Both the position numbers and the translations under genes were made by a program. This document shows, piece after piece, positions 1 through 10,715 of a stretch of DNA of 64,000 bases (the stretch's first letter is position 1; each line of letters begins with the position of its first letter). The stretch covers positions 5,606,537-5,670,536 of the forward strand of contig JABACO010000003.1 of NCBI GenBank assembly GCA_013339895.1, written 5' to 3'. This DNA is from Ephydatia muelleri. Its lineage: Eukaryota; Porifera; Demospongiae; Spongillida; Spongillidae. The notes beneath the pieces were generated by a model. That model was given only the letters and a program-made list of their open reading frames with translations, did not search any database and was not told where the DNA came from.

Positions 1-980
1 CCAGTGCAGGTGTGTGTGTGGAGGGGTGGAGCATAGTGGAGGTGGAGCCAGTGCAGGTGTGTGTGTGTGGAGGGATGGAGCATAGTGGAGGTGGAGCCAG
101 TGCAGGTGTGTGTGTGTGGAGGGATGGAGCATAGTGGAGGTGGAGCCAGTGCAGGTGTGTGTGTGTGGAGGGGTGGAGCATAGTCGAGGTGGAGCCAGTG
201 CAGGTGTGTGTGTGTGGAGGGGTGGAGCATAGTCGAGGTGGAGCCAGTGCAGGTGTGTGTGTGTGGAGGGGTGGAGCATATGGAGGTGGAGCCAGTGCAG
301 GTGTGTGTGTGTGGAGGGGTGGAGCATAGTGGAGGTGGAGCCAGTGCAGGTGTGTGTGTGTGGAGGGGTGGAGCATAGTCGAGGTGGAGCCAGTGCAGGT
401 GTGTGTGTGTGGAGGGGTGGAGCATAGTCGAGGTGGAGCCAGTGCAGGTGTGTGTGTGTGGAGGGGTGGAGCATATGGAGGTGGAGCCAGTGCAGGTGTG
501 TGTGTGTGGAGGGGTGGAGCATAGTGGAGGTGGAGCATAGTGGAGGTGGAGCCAGTGCAGGTGTGTATGTGTGGAGGGGTGGAGCATAGTGGAGATGGAG
601 CCAGTGCAGGTGTGTGTGTGGAGGGGTGGAGCATAGTGGAGATGGAGCCAGTGCAGGTGTGTGGAGGGGTGGAGCATAGTGGAGATGGAGCCAGTGCAGG
701 TGTGTGTGTGTGGAGGGGTGGAGCATAGTGGAGGTGGAGCCAGTGCAGGTGTGTGGAGGGGTGGAGCATAGTGGAGATGGAGCCAGTGCAGGTGTGTGTG
801 TGGAGGGGTGGAGCATAGTGGAGGTGGAGCCAGTGCAGGTGTGTGGAGGGGTGGAGCATAGTGGAGGTGGAGCCAGTGCAGGTGTGTGTGTGTGGAGGGG
901 TGGAGCATAGTGGAGGTGGAGCCAGTGCAGGTGTGTGTTTGGAGGGGTGGAGCATAGTGGAGGTGGAGCCAGTGCAGGTG
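1..980. repeat. Minisatellite, about 48-bp unit, roughly 20 copies
   Basis: A G/T-rich unit reading roughly GGAGGGGTGGAGCATAG followed by TGGAGGTGGAGCCAGTGCAGG and a short GT run repeats without interruption from the first base, so the array starts outside the window. Copies differ mainly in GT-run length and in a few G/C or G/A changes. Small frames through it (for example at 540-910) only reflect the repeat and are not genes. Confidence 0.95.
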
Positions 981-1135
981 ACATGTGTGCATAACTAATG
1001 GAGAAAGGTGCGTACACTTGGGGTGTGTGGCTATGTATGGGTCCCCTTTTTGGTGTGTGATGGTGAAACCAATTGTGCTCTGGTTAATCCATTAACCCAA
1101 TTTTAAACAACCTCAACCGACCGGTTGTTATTTTA
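981..1135. other. Short unique spacer between repeats
   Basis: I see no gene here. The sequence AACAACCTCAACCGACCGG near 1,108-1,126 has a diverged relative at about 1,990-2,012, on the far side of the element that follows. The element may therefore have inserted next to, or between, members of an older repeat. Confidence 0.4.
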
Positions 1136-1775
1136 TAGAGGAGTTGCAAGTGGCGTCACACGTATCTTACATTATGTCTATTGTTGCCATAATGCTGGGC
1201 ACGAGATAACATTATGTCTATTGTTGCCATAATGCTGGGCACGAGATAACATTATGTCTATTGTTGCCATAATGCTGGGCACGAGATAACATTATGTCTA
1301 TTGTTGCCATAATGCTGGGCACGAGATAACATTATGTCTATTGTTGCCATAATGCTGGGCACGAGATAACATTATGTCTATTGTTGCCATAATGCTGGGC
1401 ACGAGATAACATTATGTCTATTGTTGCCATAATGCTGGGCACGAGATAACATTATGTCTATTGTTGCCATAATGCTGGGCACGAGATAACATTATGTCTA
1501 TTGTTGCCATAATGCTGGGCACGAGATAACATTATGTCTATTGTTGCCATAATGCTGGGCACGAGATAACATAAGCGGACGAGAGTGAATGACAGAGGGA
1601 AGAAGGCAGGCAGGGAGGGATCCATCTCGCTTGGTACATATTTATTACGTATTGCGCTTATATATAGCAACATAAACATACTGTTATTTATAGTAACTAA
1701 ACAATAATGTGATTTACGGAAAAAAAGAAAAAAAAAACAGTACAAGATGCGCGTGATGTCAATGCAACTCCTCTA
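1136..1775. mobile_element. Non-autonomous TIR element (MITE-like) flanked by TA
   Basis: The left end reads TA then GAGGAGTTGCA (from 1,136). The right end reads TGCAACTCCTC then TA (to 1,775). These are exact inverted repeats for 11 bases, and partial matching continues inward to about 27 bases (CACAC/GCGTG region). TA at both outer edges is the target duplication typical of Tc1/mariner-like elements. There is no transposase frame. The interior is mostly a perfect 40-bp tandem array plus an A-rich right flank. Assignment to Tc1/mariner is inferred from the TA duplication alone. Confidence 0.7.
1170..1569. repeat. Ten perfect copies of a 40-bp unit
   Basis: The unit starts CATTATGTCTATTGTTGCC and ends GGGCACGAGATAA. 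It is repeated head-to-tail ten times with no difference that I can see. Each unit holds the inverted pair CATTATG and CATAATG separated by 11 bases, so each copy could form a small hairpin. The array lies entirely inside the TIR element. Confidence 0.95.
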
Positions 1776-2145
1776 TTCATCCTTTATTATTATATCCTCC
1801 ACGTGTCCCTGTACACAGCGGGATCAGCAACGTACTTAGCGGTACGCCGTGGACCATTTTTCTTGCCATGTGGCAAAGCCCGAGTAGTGTTGGTTTAGCT
1901 TTTGGTCCCATCGAATTACATGTAGTTACTATTATGCATAAATAATCCGTAATTAATTTTTGAACCGGAAATAACCGGTTGTTTTAAAACGAACAACCTT
2001 AACTGACCAGTTATTTTTTTACGCAATCAACTTAATCGACGGGGTTTTTTTTTTTTTAACAAACAGGTCTTAGATGGTGTGAAGGTGGTATGGGTGGTAT
2101 GGGGACTGTTGGTTTTCTCTCACCAGAACTCTTTTTTAATTGTAT
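1776..2145. other. Intergenic stretch without recognisable gene
   Basis: AT-rich sequence with a T-run at about 2,046-2,058. It contains a diverged copy (about 1,980-2,025) of the segment seen before the TIR element. No coding signal was found. Confidence 0.5.
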
Positions 2146-2237
2146 GGTGTGTGTGTGTGTGTGCGTGCGTGTGTGTGTGTGTGTGTGTGTGCGTGCGTGC
2201 GTGTGTGTGTGTATGTGGGTGGGTGTGTGTGTGTGTG
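2146..2237. repeat. (GT)n microsatellite
   Basis: An almost continuous GT dinucleotide run with interspersed GCGTGC steps. Frames on either strand through it are low-complexity artefacts. Confidence 0.95.
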
Positions 2238-2245
2238 ATGTCGGT

Positions 2246-2880
2246 GTCGGACAGCTGATAGGTCAAAGGATGGAGTGTCCTATTCGGCAGGAGTGTCAGT
2301 GGAGGATGAGGGTGACGTGGTGGTGGTGAAGACTGCTGCAAATGGTGAGGATGAGGGGAGGGGTGGGAGGTGAGGTGGGGACGAGCAGTGTGGTACCATT
2401 GGGAATGCAATGTGTGGTGAGATGGAAGTGGATGAGTGTCAATCACATTTAGTGGAGCTGGGGAATGGGAATGGCAGAGATCATGATATCATATTAGTGT
2501 GTACCTTGTATCTGCTGCACATGGAGAAAAGAGCAGTTCGAGGGGAGGGTGTATACAGACGGGAGTTAGTCACACCTGGATGTGCATGAATTAGGCCTCA
2601 CACATTTTGTGTACCTCTGTTCTTCCCTTTTTGCAGCTGCTCAAAAACCATCTACTAAAAGGTATCGCATGTACCTGTAATCATCATGTTTAATCCTGAA
2701 GTGCCCAACACATCCTCACATCCTCCTCACTGTTGCATGTCCGTCATTCTCTCTCTCTCTCTCTCTTCTCCTCCTCACTCTCTCTTCTCCTCTCGCCCGT
2801 CTCGTCTCTGCTCTCTCCGTCTCGCTCTCCCTCCCTCCTCCTCTCTCTCCCCCCCCCTCTCCTCCAGTGATGGTTGAGAT
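2246..2880 (+). other. Possible last exons of a host gene (speculative)
   Basis: An open stretch at about 2,246-2,370 encodes an acidic segment (VEDEGDVVVVKTAANGEDEG) and ends at a good donor, GGGAG|GTGAGG. A short candidate exon at about 2,636-2,660 is preceded by TTTTTGCAG and followed by GTATCG. A long pyrimidine tract then ends in CTCCAG at 2,867, after which an open frame stops within 10 bases. The spacing and phases could form a gene 3' end. No protein family is recognisable, and chance is not excluded. Confidence 0.2.
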
Positions 2881-3230
2881 GGAACCTTCTTGTGGGCACA
2901 ACGGCTAACGTACCCTTCAGTTGCCATGGTACACACTTATGTCAGGTTAGGTTGATAGCCTAAGTGTTTTGGTGGGGGTATTGGTACTTTATTGTATTCT
3001 TGACATGCTCACGTTCAGATATACTTAACAGTGACAGAAAGCCGGTACTGTGACCTATTGGAGCTCAATTTCTCGCTCTCTCTCTCTCTCTCCCTCGGTC
3101 TCTCTACGTCGTCTCTCTCTCCTCTTCTCTCTCTATCTCTCTCTTCTCTTCTTCTCTCCCGTCTCTCTCCTTTCTCTCTCCTCTCTTTTCTCCTCTCTAT
3201 CTCTCCTCTCTCTCTCCTCTCTCTCTCTCC

Positions 3231-3269
<39 letters not shown>

Positions 3270-3276
3270 TGTTCCC
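2746..3276. repeat. CT-rich microsatellite blocks
   Basis: Two imperfect (CT)n/(TCTC)n blocks lie at about 2,746-2,866 and 3,069-3,276, separated by about 200 bases of ordinary sequence. Serine/leucine-rich frames on the plus strand and arginine/glutamate-rich frames on the minus strand are consequences of the repeat. Confidence 0.9.
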
Positions 3277-4740
3277 TCTCTCTCACACATTCTTTCATGT
3301 TATAGCCCTTGTTTTTTTTTCCAACTGTTCTGTTTGATCAAAACTGTTTGGTCAAGTGATTAATTTTCTTTATCTTCTTCCCTCTGACTAATATTATGTA
3401 TGTGTATTATGAAGTGTCACGTTTCAATGAACAACAATGACAAATACTAGGTCATCACAAACCTCTTGTTCCAATTCAGTGATTTCATACTGTGCAACAT
3501 GTTTCATTGCCCTTGGCGTGAAGGCCACCTGTGATCACACCAAACTTGTGCAGAATACATGCAATCATCTGGTGCTAACAATCAAGGAGTGTGACAAATA
3601 AATGGATTGAAATCACTATTGTTACTTGTTCTGTTATTTATTGGGTATCATTTGATGCCCATATATGGAGGTTGACCTGTGGGTAGATTGAGATAAGCAG
3701 TGCCTGGTTAAGCTATTCCTAGCTGTTGTATGTGTATGCCAAATCCAGTATGCTTGTAAATTTAACCCACACTGACTTTGTGATTTAACACATGCACACA
3801 CACACACAGGTACTTATTTTGACCGCTGGGTATCATACAAGCTTTTGATGCCCATGCATTGAGGTTGACGTGTGGGTGTTGAGCTATTCCTAGCTGTTGT
3901 AGCCAAATCCAGTATGCTTGCAAATTTAACCCACACTGACATCGTGTTGTTACACACACATACAACACACACGCACACAAACACACACACACATACACAC
4001 TCACATGCAGGGCATTTCTGATATAATTCTACACACAGGATTTGGTGGGGTTAACCTTCTTTAGTTCCTGCATCCATGGAATTGGTAGCAGGCAGCAGTG
4101 TGATATTTCATCTGCTATATGATTGTACAGAGTTTGTATTTGTTGCTAAGATGTTGGTTTTGGTCTTACCTCTTCCACCATAACATGCATCCACCAAGCT
4201 ACGAATGGTATATTGCGTTGGTACACCATCAACTGTGTGATTCACTGGTCTCTTTTAAATAGGATGAAATGAAATCCATTTCAAGAAGATGGCAATTATT
4301 CTAACTGGATGATAATGACATGATGCTATGCAGTAGTCATTGTTGATCCTTGATTATTACTTGTGGAGTTTTGTGTATCAGTTGGTGCATTTGGAAGTGA
4401 AATGAAGTCTAAAATGATTGATATCTACATCTATCCCTATTTCTGATGTGGGGCGGTGCACTGTAGACAGTTGATAAACAAAGTTACACCATTGAGGAGT
4501 AGAGACATTTCGATTTAGGCATAGATTCTCTAAATAATCTATGATTTAGGGAAGGACTTTGTATTCGAGGAGCAAATGTTACGTGCATGCACATAGTTGT
4601 TTGCGGAGACATAGCATACTCCACCATCAATGGTTCAGCGAAGGGGGTGTGAAAGGTCAGGCCCGATAAAAAGATATTTGCACTTGAGTTATTAAAATTT
4701 CTGAAGTCGTTAATAATCAATTGTAAAGCGCGCGCTATTC
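3277..4740. other. Intergenic stretch with one local duplication
   Basis: No gene was recognised. A segment containing GATGCCCAT...GGAGGTTGACC...AGCTATTCCTAGCTGTTGTA...AACCCACACTGAC occurs at about 3,648-3,776 and again at about 3,838-3,941. This is a tandem-like duplication with a spacing of about 180 bases. CA-rich runs occur at 3,791-3,810 and 3,951-4,000. Confidence 0.5.
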
Positions 4741-4920
4741 AATAGATCCCTTTCATGTAAGGTACCCCCGCCTCTTTTGCTAAGCAACCCCCCCGCCTTT
4801 CGTATTGTGCCTGAAGTGTACAGCACACACACACACACACACACACGCAACCCCCTCCCCCCGCTTGTTGTATCGCGGGTCTAAACCCCCACCCTTAAAA
4901 ACTTGTCTACGCCCTTGGGG

Positions 4921-5143
4921 GAGGAGGGGGGGGGGGGGGGGGGGGGTGCTGTCCGCTTCAGGTCCGTGTTTGGCACACAGCAAATACGTTATCGTTAATA
5001 ATTAACGGTTACAACTTACAAGTAGCCGGTAATAACGTATTTAAATAGAGTAGGCCCTATGCCAAACAATTAAAGGGCCTCCACTTTTCGTATTGGGTCT
5101 GATCTGAAGCGGACAGCAACTCCCCCCCCCCCCACCCCCCATT
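4921..5143. repeat. Fold-back sequence with G-tract and C-tract arms
   Basis: A run of about 20 G followed by GCTGTCCGCTTCAG (to 4,961) is mirrored by CTGAAGCGGACAGC (5,104-5,117) followed by a C-tract. A second matched pair, GTTTGGCA and TGCCAAAC, lies further in. The whole could fold into an imperfect hairpin with an AT-rich loop. It may be a short TIR element; no target duplication was identified. Confidence 0.6.
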
Positions 5144-5391
5144 TATCGTACCTAGCCTAACCTGAATCACCCCCCTCGCTGACGCCGGCCACTGCCGTAG
5201 TGTGCAGGTATTAGTGTCGTGGTCCATTTGAGATAATAGAGTGATGTCTTACTTCGCGCTTGCCTACCAGGGTTAGTATTTCAATCACACTAACATCGAA
5301 AGTCTGCCGGTCATTCAAACAGGTTATTTATATAATTTATTGGTGAGAGTGCTATAAACATTGTTAATTCGTTTAATAGTTAGTTAATCGA

Positions 5392-5419
5392 CCCCCCCCC
5401 CCCCCCCCCCCCCCCCCCC
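5392..5419. repeat. Poly-C run of about 28 bases
   Basis: An uninterrupted C homopolymer followed by A6. Its true length is uncertain because homopolymers of this size are poorly determined by most sequencing methods. Confidence 0.9.
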
Positions 5420-5558
5420 AAAAAATTACGTCAACTATGGAGTAATTAAAGAACATATCTTGATTTTAACTTCTTAATCCATTACATTCTGAAACTCAAA
5501 TTTTTATAGTGGAAAGTAAAAGCATTCCGCTATATGGTATAACGTTTTAGAATTCAAT

Positions 5559-6286
5559 TTGGAATTTTTTAATGAATGTCCTCCAATGTATGGGGCATTT
5601 CTGGATATGAAGTTTCAAGAATTGATTGGAGGCCTTATTTATCTTGTAACATGCACAAGACCAGATATTGCAGCAGCTGTGGGCCAACTAGCTAGAGTTA
5701 TGTCTCAAACTTCCAAGTTACACTGGAGTGCAGCAAAACATGTATTGAGGTATTTCTAGTAAAGGGAACAAAAGGACTGTCACTAACCTATGGAAATGCT
5801 AGAGACGAAGAGCGTGAAAGCTTGATAGGATTTAGTGATGCAAATATTGGAGGACATTCTGCAACAGCAAGATCTACAACTCGTTATGCATTCATACTTA
5901 ATGGAGCAGCAGTGTCATGGAAGAGCAAACTACAATCAGTTGTTGCACTAAGTACTGCTGAGGCGGAATACATGGCTTTATGTGAAACAGTGAAGGAAGC
6001 AGTGTATTTACAGCAATTGTTAGAAGAAATAGGATTGAAAGCATTACCCGTGACAATATATGAGGATAATCAGCCCTGTTTACACATAGCATCGAATCCT
6101 GTCACAAGTAAACACATAGCAGTAAGGTATCACTATGTGCGTGAAGTCATATCCAAAGGAAAAGTACAAGTTCTACTCAGGAGATGGTAGCAGACTGCCT
6201 CACAAAGAATCTTGCAAAGGATAAAAGTTCCGTTCAATTTTACTAGGAATGCCCTCAACTATGTAACTGACGAAGGAGAGTGTTAA
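5559..6286 (+). pseudogene. Ty1/copia Pol fragment: RNase H region and C-terminus
   Basis: The first part encodes the strand typical of copia Pol just after reverse transcriptase (LIGGLIYLVTCTRPDIAAAV at about 5,616-5,680). After an early stop at 5,757-5,759 the RNase H domain follows, with SDAN (first acidic residue), AEAEYMAL (Glu) and EDNQPC (Asp). A frameshift lies near 6,180. The last codons read Glu-Gly-Glu-Cys-stop at the presumed LTR start, as is common in copia elements. Gag, protease, integrase and most of reverse transcriptase are absent. The element is therefore 5'-truncated and dead. Confidence 0.88.
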
Positions 6287-6500
6287 GTGACGTCAGTTAA
6301 TTAGCATTAATCTTATTCGTGCACTCTTATTGGAATTGTACTTGCACGTTATAGTTGTACATGTGTTGTTGGTTGATTCATTTCGCTGTTTTTTTATAAT
6401 TTTTATAATGTACTATAAATCGGTCTGATTATTTAACTGCAGACAGCCCTATGCGGCTGGACAAAAGGGTCCATAATTAGACCATACCATAAACAAAAAA
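6281..6500 (+). repeat. Probable 3' LTR of the copia fragment (right end uncertain)
   Basis: Immediately after the purine-rich GAAGGAGAG, a candidate polypurine tract, the sequence begins TGTTAAGTGACGTCA. It overlaps the Pol stop codon, as expected of a copia 3' LTR. I cannot fix the right end, because several CA dinucleotides (about 6,445 or 6,496) would fit and no second LTR is in the window. Confidence 0.45.
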
Positions 6501-6909
6501 AATCCATTGCGGCTTGTTGCGCCATGGCCTCATTAAAATAGCACTTACTTAGAGAGCTGTATCTTTGCTCATTTTACCATCACAAGCTTGTTTATCCCTT
6601 CCATTTAACTGGGGTACCATCGTAGTAGAGACGATACCATATGCGCATTCGTAGTTTCTCAATTCTGAATAACGCGCAGCCCATTTTTATACGGATATCG
6701 TAAGGGAGAGGGGTAACTTTTGGTTGAAAACACCAAGCACAGACAAATTCTCAAGAAGGTCAGTATGCCGCACCGTGAACTACACACATTGAGTTATACA
6801 GAACCACCATTCAGATGCAGCAATACTTTTTTTAAACACACAAATAAGCGGTTTTGCTTTGCTATGAATAATGCGGCTGTAGTTGCTTTGTTCGGTCACA
6901 TAGCCCTAG

Positions 6910-9165
6910 ATGGAACTCCACAGAGACCAGCTCCAGAAACGTTGCAGAGTCTGTGGAAGCCTTTTGGTGGCTAAAGGGAAGAAAAGGAGGGCATTCTATC
7001 AATGTTCAGAGTTCAAAGAATGTCTCTTTAGAGCCTTTAGCATTGATATTAACAATGACCTCCCTGATATCCACCCTGTGTCGTTATGCTACTCATGTAA
7101 GCAGATCATGGACAGACCAATGACTTGCTACAGCTCAACAGCAATAACTGAGTGGGAGGTTCATGTTGAAGACAGATGCATGGTATCAATATCAACACAA
7201 TTGTGAGTCTGTACTACATGCATGTTTTCTTAATGCATAGGTATGTTATCCCAAAAGAGGTACTAAGCCAACACCACCACATCGGATAGGTGGTCCAACA
7301 ACAGCTGATATTATTATTGCAACCATCAAAGGAATTGCACCACCACACCACCCACCTGATATGCCACTTAGCACCTTCAGCTACCGGAACAGCTGCAATG
7401 CCTGATCTGTCTGGAGCTCCTGTGCCAGCCATTGGAGCTACCATGTAGGGCACTGGTGTGCACCACATGTATGGTCAGGTGGTTTGAAGTCTTCAGTTGT
7501 AGCAACGTGAAATGTCCTTTCTGGATGCACCTTTATTGCCATCAGCACTGAAACCAGCACCGCCAATCATCATGGTACTCCTGCAGGACATACACGTTGA
7601 GTGTTCTTCCTGTAAGAAGAACATACGTATTGGTGATTAAGGATGAAGTGAAGATGGCATCACAAGTGCTAAGCAAGCTTGCTGCCACAAGTCCTGACAA
7701 GACCATCTCCATCCCTACAGATGGTTTGGTAAGTAAAACAGTACTGAGTTATGTATAATACACCCAAAAAATCTACCCATTAGCCCAAGACATTCGTGCA
7801 AATAACAAGGCCACACAAATCTTCAGAATCTGCCTCTAGGAAAACATTGAAAAGAAGGTGCACTGAAATGAGTAATGTTCGGCAGATTATGGCTAAGGGG
7901 GAGACATCTGTGCTTCTAAGAAATGAGTTAGACTACCTTGATAGTGCTGAGAGGGAGCTGCTACTGAAGCAAGCCGGAATAATAAGCCATATTGGAGCAA
8001 CACAAGCCTTAGCTCTCAAAGCAGGCATAGGAATGCCATGGACTGCCCTTGCTGGGCAGGAGGGGGCATAGCCCCCTCCCACACCCACTGTGCCCCTCCC
8101 TTTTCTGTTACATAACCTAGGCCGCTACACCTTATAAGTCCTTCCTACGTCTCTGTGTCACAGCTATGACATGCAATTGGCCTTCATAAACCAGCCAACC
8201 AATATTTTCGGCTTACTGTGTGGAGCTGCACAAGCTGCAGATGCTGAAGGCCAAGTATGCAGAATGCAAAGATGAAATTGCAGATTTGGAGGAAGTAATG
8301 ACCTATGTTGCTGTTTGTTTGGGGAAGGATGACTCCATCACGAATAACTTCATCAAACAGGTGAACGAGAAGAAACAATCTGTGCAACAAATGGTAAGAC
8401 AGAAATCAATAAGATGAAAAACGACTTTGCACACATTAATTTTAGGAGAAAGAGATAGCCCGTTTAAGTAATGCAGTTGAGAAGGGTTTTAACAAGCATG
8501 AAGGACCCTTTGTTCAAGGGCTAGATACAGCATTACAGTCTTTCAAAGTGAAACAACGGCAGTACTTCGGTGGAGTGTTTGTGGGGAATCACATACACAA
8601 GGTCCTTAAGGTACTCACAATATTATATGAAATCCCCATACAGTTTACCTTTCCCATCACCACTAGCCATCAAACATCTCCATCATGTGCTCTTCCATGA
8701 TACAAGTGGCACATGAGAAGTGCCCAACTCTAGTTGACACAGTATCGGCAACAGCTGAGAAGTTCACAACTGTATTCTCCCTCCTTGGGAGGTGCCACAG
8801 TATCTACGACCAGCTGTTCATTGATGAGTTAAAAGTCACCTTCCAAGTACCAGAACAATAATTATCCCCATCTCACCCACAGAACATGTAATATCTCATT
8901 CCCAAGTTCATCCCTATCTTTAAAAATGCACCTATTAGAAGATCACACTGTCCCTTGGGCAAGACGGACGGGTACAGGCTTTGGTCTTCTAGGCGAACAG
9001 GGGGCGGAGTCTATCCATGCCCGATTAAACACCCTTCAGAGAACTTATCAATGTATCCACAACAAGGTAGACAGGCTCCTCTCTATTGTTAAAGAGCACA
9101 GCCTATCCATTTCACCCAGGATTGTGGAATCTATTCCACCGCCAAACAAACGAGCAAAATCGTAG
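6910..9165 (+). pseudogene. Decayed transposon-like gene with RAG1-N-like zinc module (copy 1)
   Basis: Exon-like pieces appear in a consistent order. At 6,910-7,206 a zinc motif CRVCG is followed by AFSIDIN and IHPVSLCYSC, the same Cys/His layout as the N-terminal zinc region of vertebrate RAG1. A proline-rich piece lies at 7,255-7,410. At 7,796-8,071 is SRKTLKRRC...NVRQIM. At about 8,220-8,610 are a helical segment and FNKHEGPFVQGLD...YFGGVFVGNH. The C-terminal piece at 8,926-9,165 contains LLEDHTVPW, GLLGEQGAESIHA and a basic tail. This family is repeated in many invertebrate genomes. No DDE transposase core is visible. Frameshifts and stops between pieces exceed what introns explain, so I call it a pseudogene. 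Confidence 0.65.
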
Positions 9166-9660
9166 GTAGTCAGCATAAGCTTTTTACCCCTTTTCGTGCT
9201 ATCATGATATCAGTAATATGTATAGTACTAGCGAACACGGCGGCTCAAACCACAGTATACTTCACACGCGTATACCATCGCGAAGAAAAAGTATGGCTAC
9301 AGTTCCATACTATACGTTGTAAGTACCTTCTGTCTCCTTTTGTTCTGTGCTTCCGACTGGGGAGCAGAATTTGTCTACGGGGTCCAAAAAGTACGTTGAA
9401 GTCCATGCGTTCGTCCAAAAATGGCCGCTTGTAGGAAGTTGTGGAGAGAAAACTAGGCCATGTGACTTTGGCTACAAATAGAACAAAGGTACTTCATTCA
9501 TTGTATGGCTTTTAAATGGCGACAGGTGCAAACATGTAGTGCAAAGTGTGTAAGGTTGTCGGTTGTCAAGGGTGGTTGCTAAGGCATTACGCCACCTTTT
9601 CAATATATCTATCGGTATGCCTTTAAATTAATTAATAGTTGCATTGAAATGAGCGCTTTT
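9166..9660. other. Spacer without recognisable gene
   Basis: This lies between the RAG1-N-like remnant and the minus-strand retroelement fragment. It is probably the 3' flank of one or both. No motif was recognised. Confidence 0.4.
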
Positions 9661-10241
9661 GGAAAATATCAGTGAGGAAAATGAGGAAGGCCAGCTCCAT
9701 CATCCATGCCATGTCCACTTCTCCATTTTACCCTAGATCCCCGCAAGCAAAGGTTTGTTGCACGCAAAATAGCAAAAGCCATTCTGGCAAGAACCCATCC
9801 CATTACTTCAGAATGTGACTTCTCCCACTTCACCGCAATTTGGTCACACAGGCGCTTCATCAGGTGTTGTGCATCGTGACCCAAGACTCCATCTACAGAG
9901 ACTACAAAGGGTGTAAATGAAGCACGTCTATCTTCAACAGCTGCTGAGTAATTTCTTTTCTTTTCCTGTTCTGCTGAACATAGCACAGCATCGACAGTGC
10001 GACTAGCATAAGACTGGGCGTCAGTGTCTACGACACGAACATCTAGCAACGCCGCAGTTTGTGGCTGCCACACTCCTCGTATGCTGAGGTCAGCAATTAA
10101 AGCTGGTCTACCACTGGAATCATCTGCTTCCTGTACAATGGGTTCTCTTACAACATCTTTGTACACAATAGCTGCCAAATCACCTAGAGCATTTCGCTGT
10201 TGCTTAGAGTTATCAGTAGTTGCCTTGTCGGCTGTGTAGCG
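9660..10241 (-). pseudogene. Retroelement C-terminal domain fragment
   Basis: One open frame of about 190 codons on the minus strand reads through ADLSIRGVWQPQTAALLDVR, VVDTDAQSY, EKKRNY, SFTPFVVSVDG, KRLCDQIAVKWEKSHS and ILRATNLCLRGSR. I recognise this as the region downstream of reverse transcriptase in a non-LTR-type retroelement family common in sponges and corals. The conserved acidic residues and EKK suggest a nuclease-like fold, but that is inference. Reverse transcriptase itself is missing. The open frame stops extending at about 10,241, right where the segmental duplication begins, so the fragment was probably cut by that rearrangement. Confidence 0.6.
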
Positions 10242-10577
10242 TTAACATAAGGTGACACAGTGAGTGATAGCTGTGTATTTGCACTGCACTAGTTTAGGTG
10301 CTCAGTTTATGGTGTGAGAATTCGACACTGTGTCTCAGAATGTCTACAGTATATGCGAGCATACGTGAGCCTGAAAGTGGTCAAGTTCCGTACAGTTGTT
10401 CCTCTTCAGGTGTGCCGGGATCATTCTGGACGGTGCTTCCAAACATCATGTCCCCAGTCCTTAATGACGTAACATGGACTCCGTGATGTGCGACTAACTT
10501 CCACACGGAGCGGCATGTTGTATCAATCCCGCGAAGTGTTTCTGTTGATTGGTTGTTGATCGGGTTCATATTCTGGA

Positions 10578-10715
10578 CCGCTCGGTTGTATCGTCTCTAA
10601 CGTAAGTAATGTTATGATACTTGAATCCAATAGTGGTGAATCGACGATTTGTTGCCAAAGGGATAAATAGTACATTTCGTTGTATGCCATCGTTTTCGTC
10701 TAGTTCGCACAATCC
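10578..10715 (+). pseudogene. 5' fragment of beta-helix/membrane gene (unit 1)
   Basis: It matches 60,783-60,975 of the better-preserved gene, beginning GGACCGCTCGG and running through GTAAGTAATGTTATGATACTTG. It then jumps directly to sequence that lies downstream of the gene's 3' end elsewhere. Most of the gene is thus deleted. Confidence 0.75.

Noticed and set aside
1170-1569. Regularly repeated 40-bp units considered as a CRISPR array
   Set aside because: Units are contiguous with no variable spacers, no cas genes exist, and the genome is animal. It is a tandem repeat in a TIR element.
3015-3363. Arg/Glu-rich and Ser/Leu-rich frames
   Set aside because: They come from the (CT)n tract and have no independent coding evidence.
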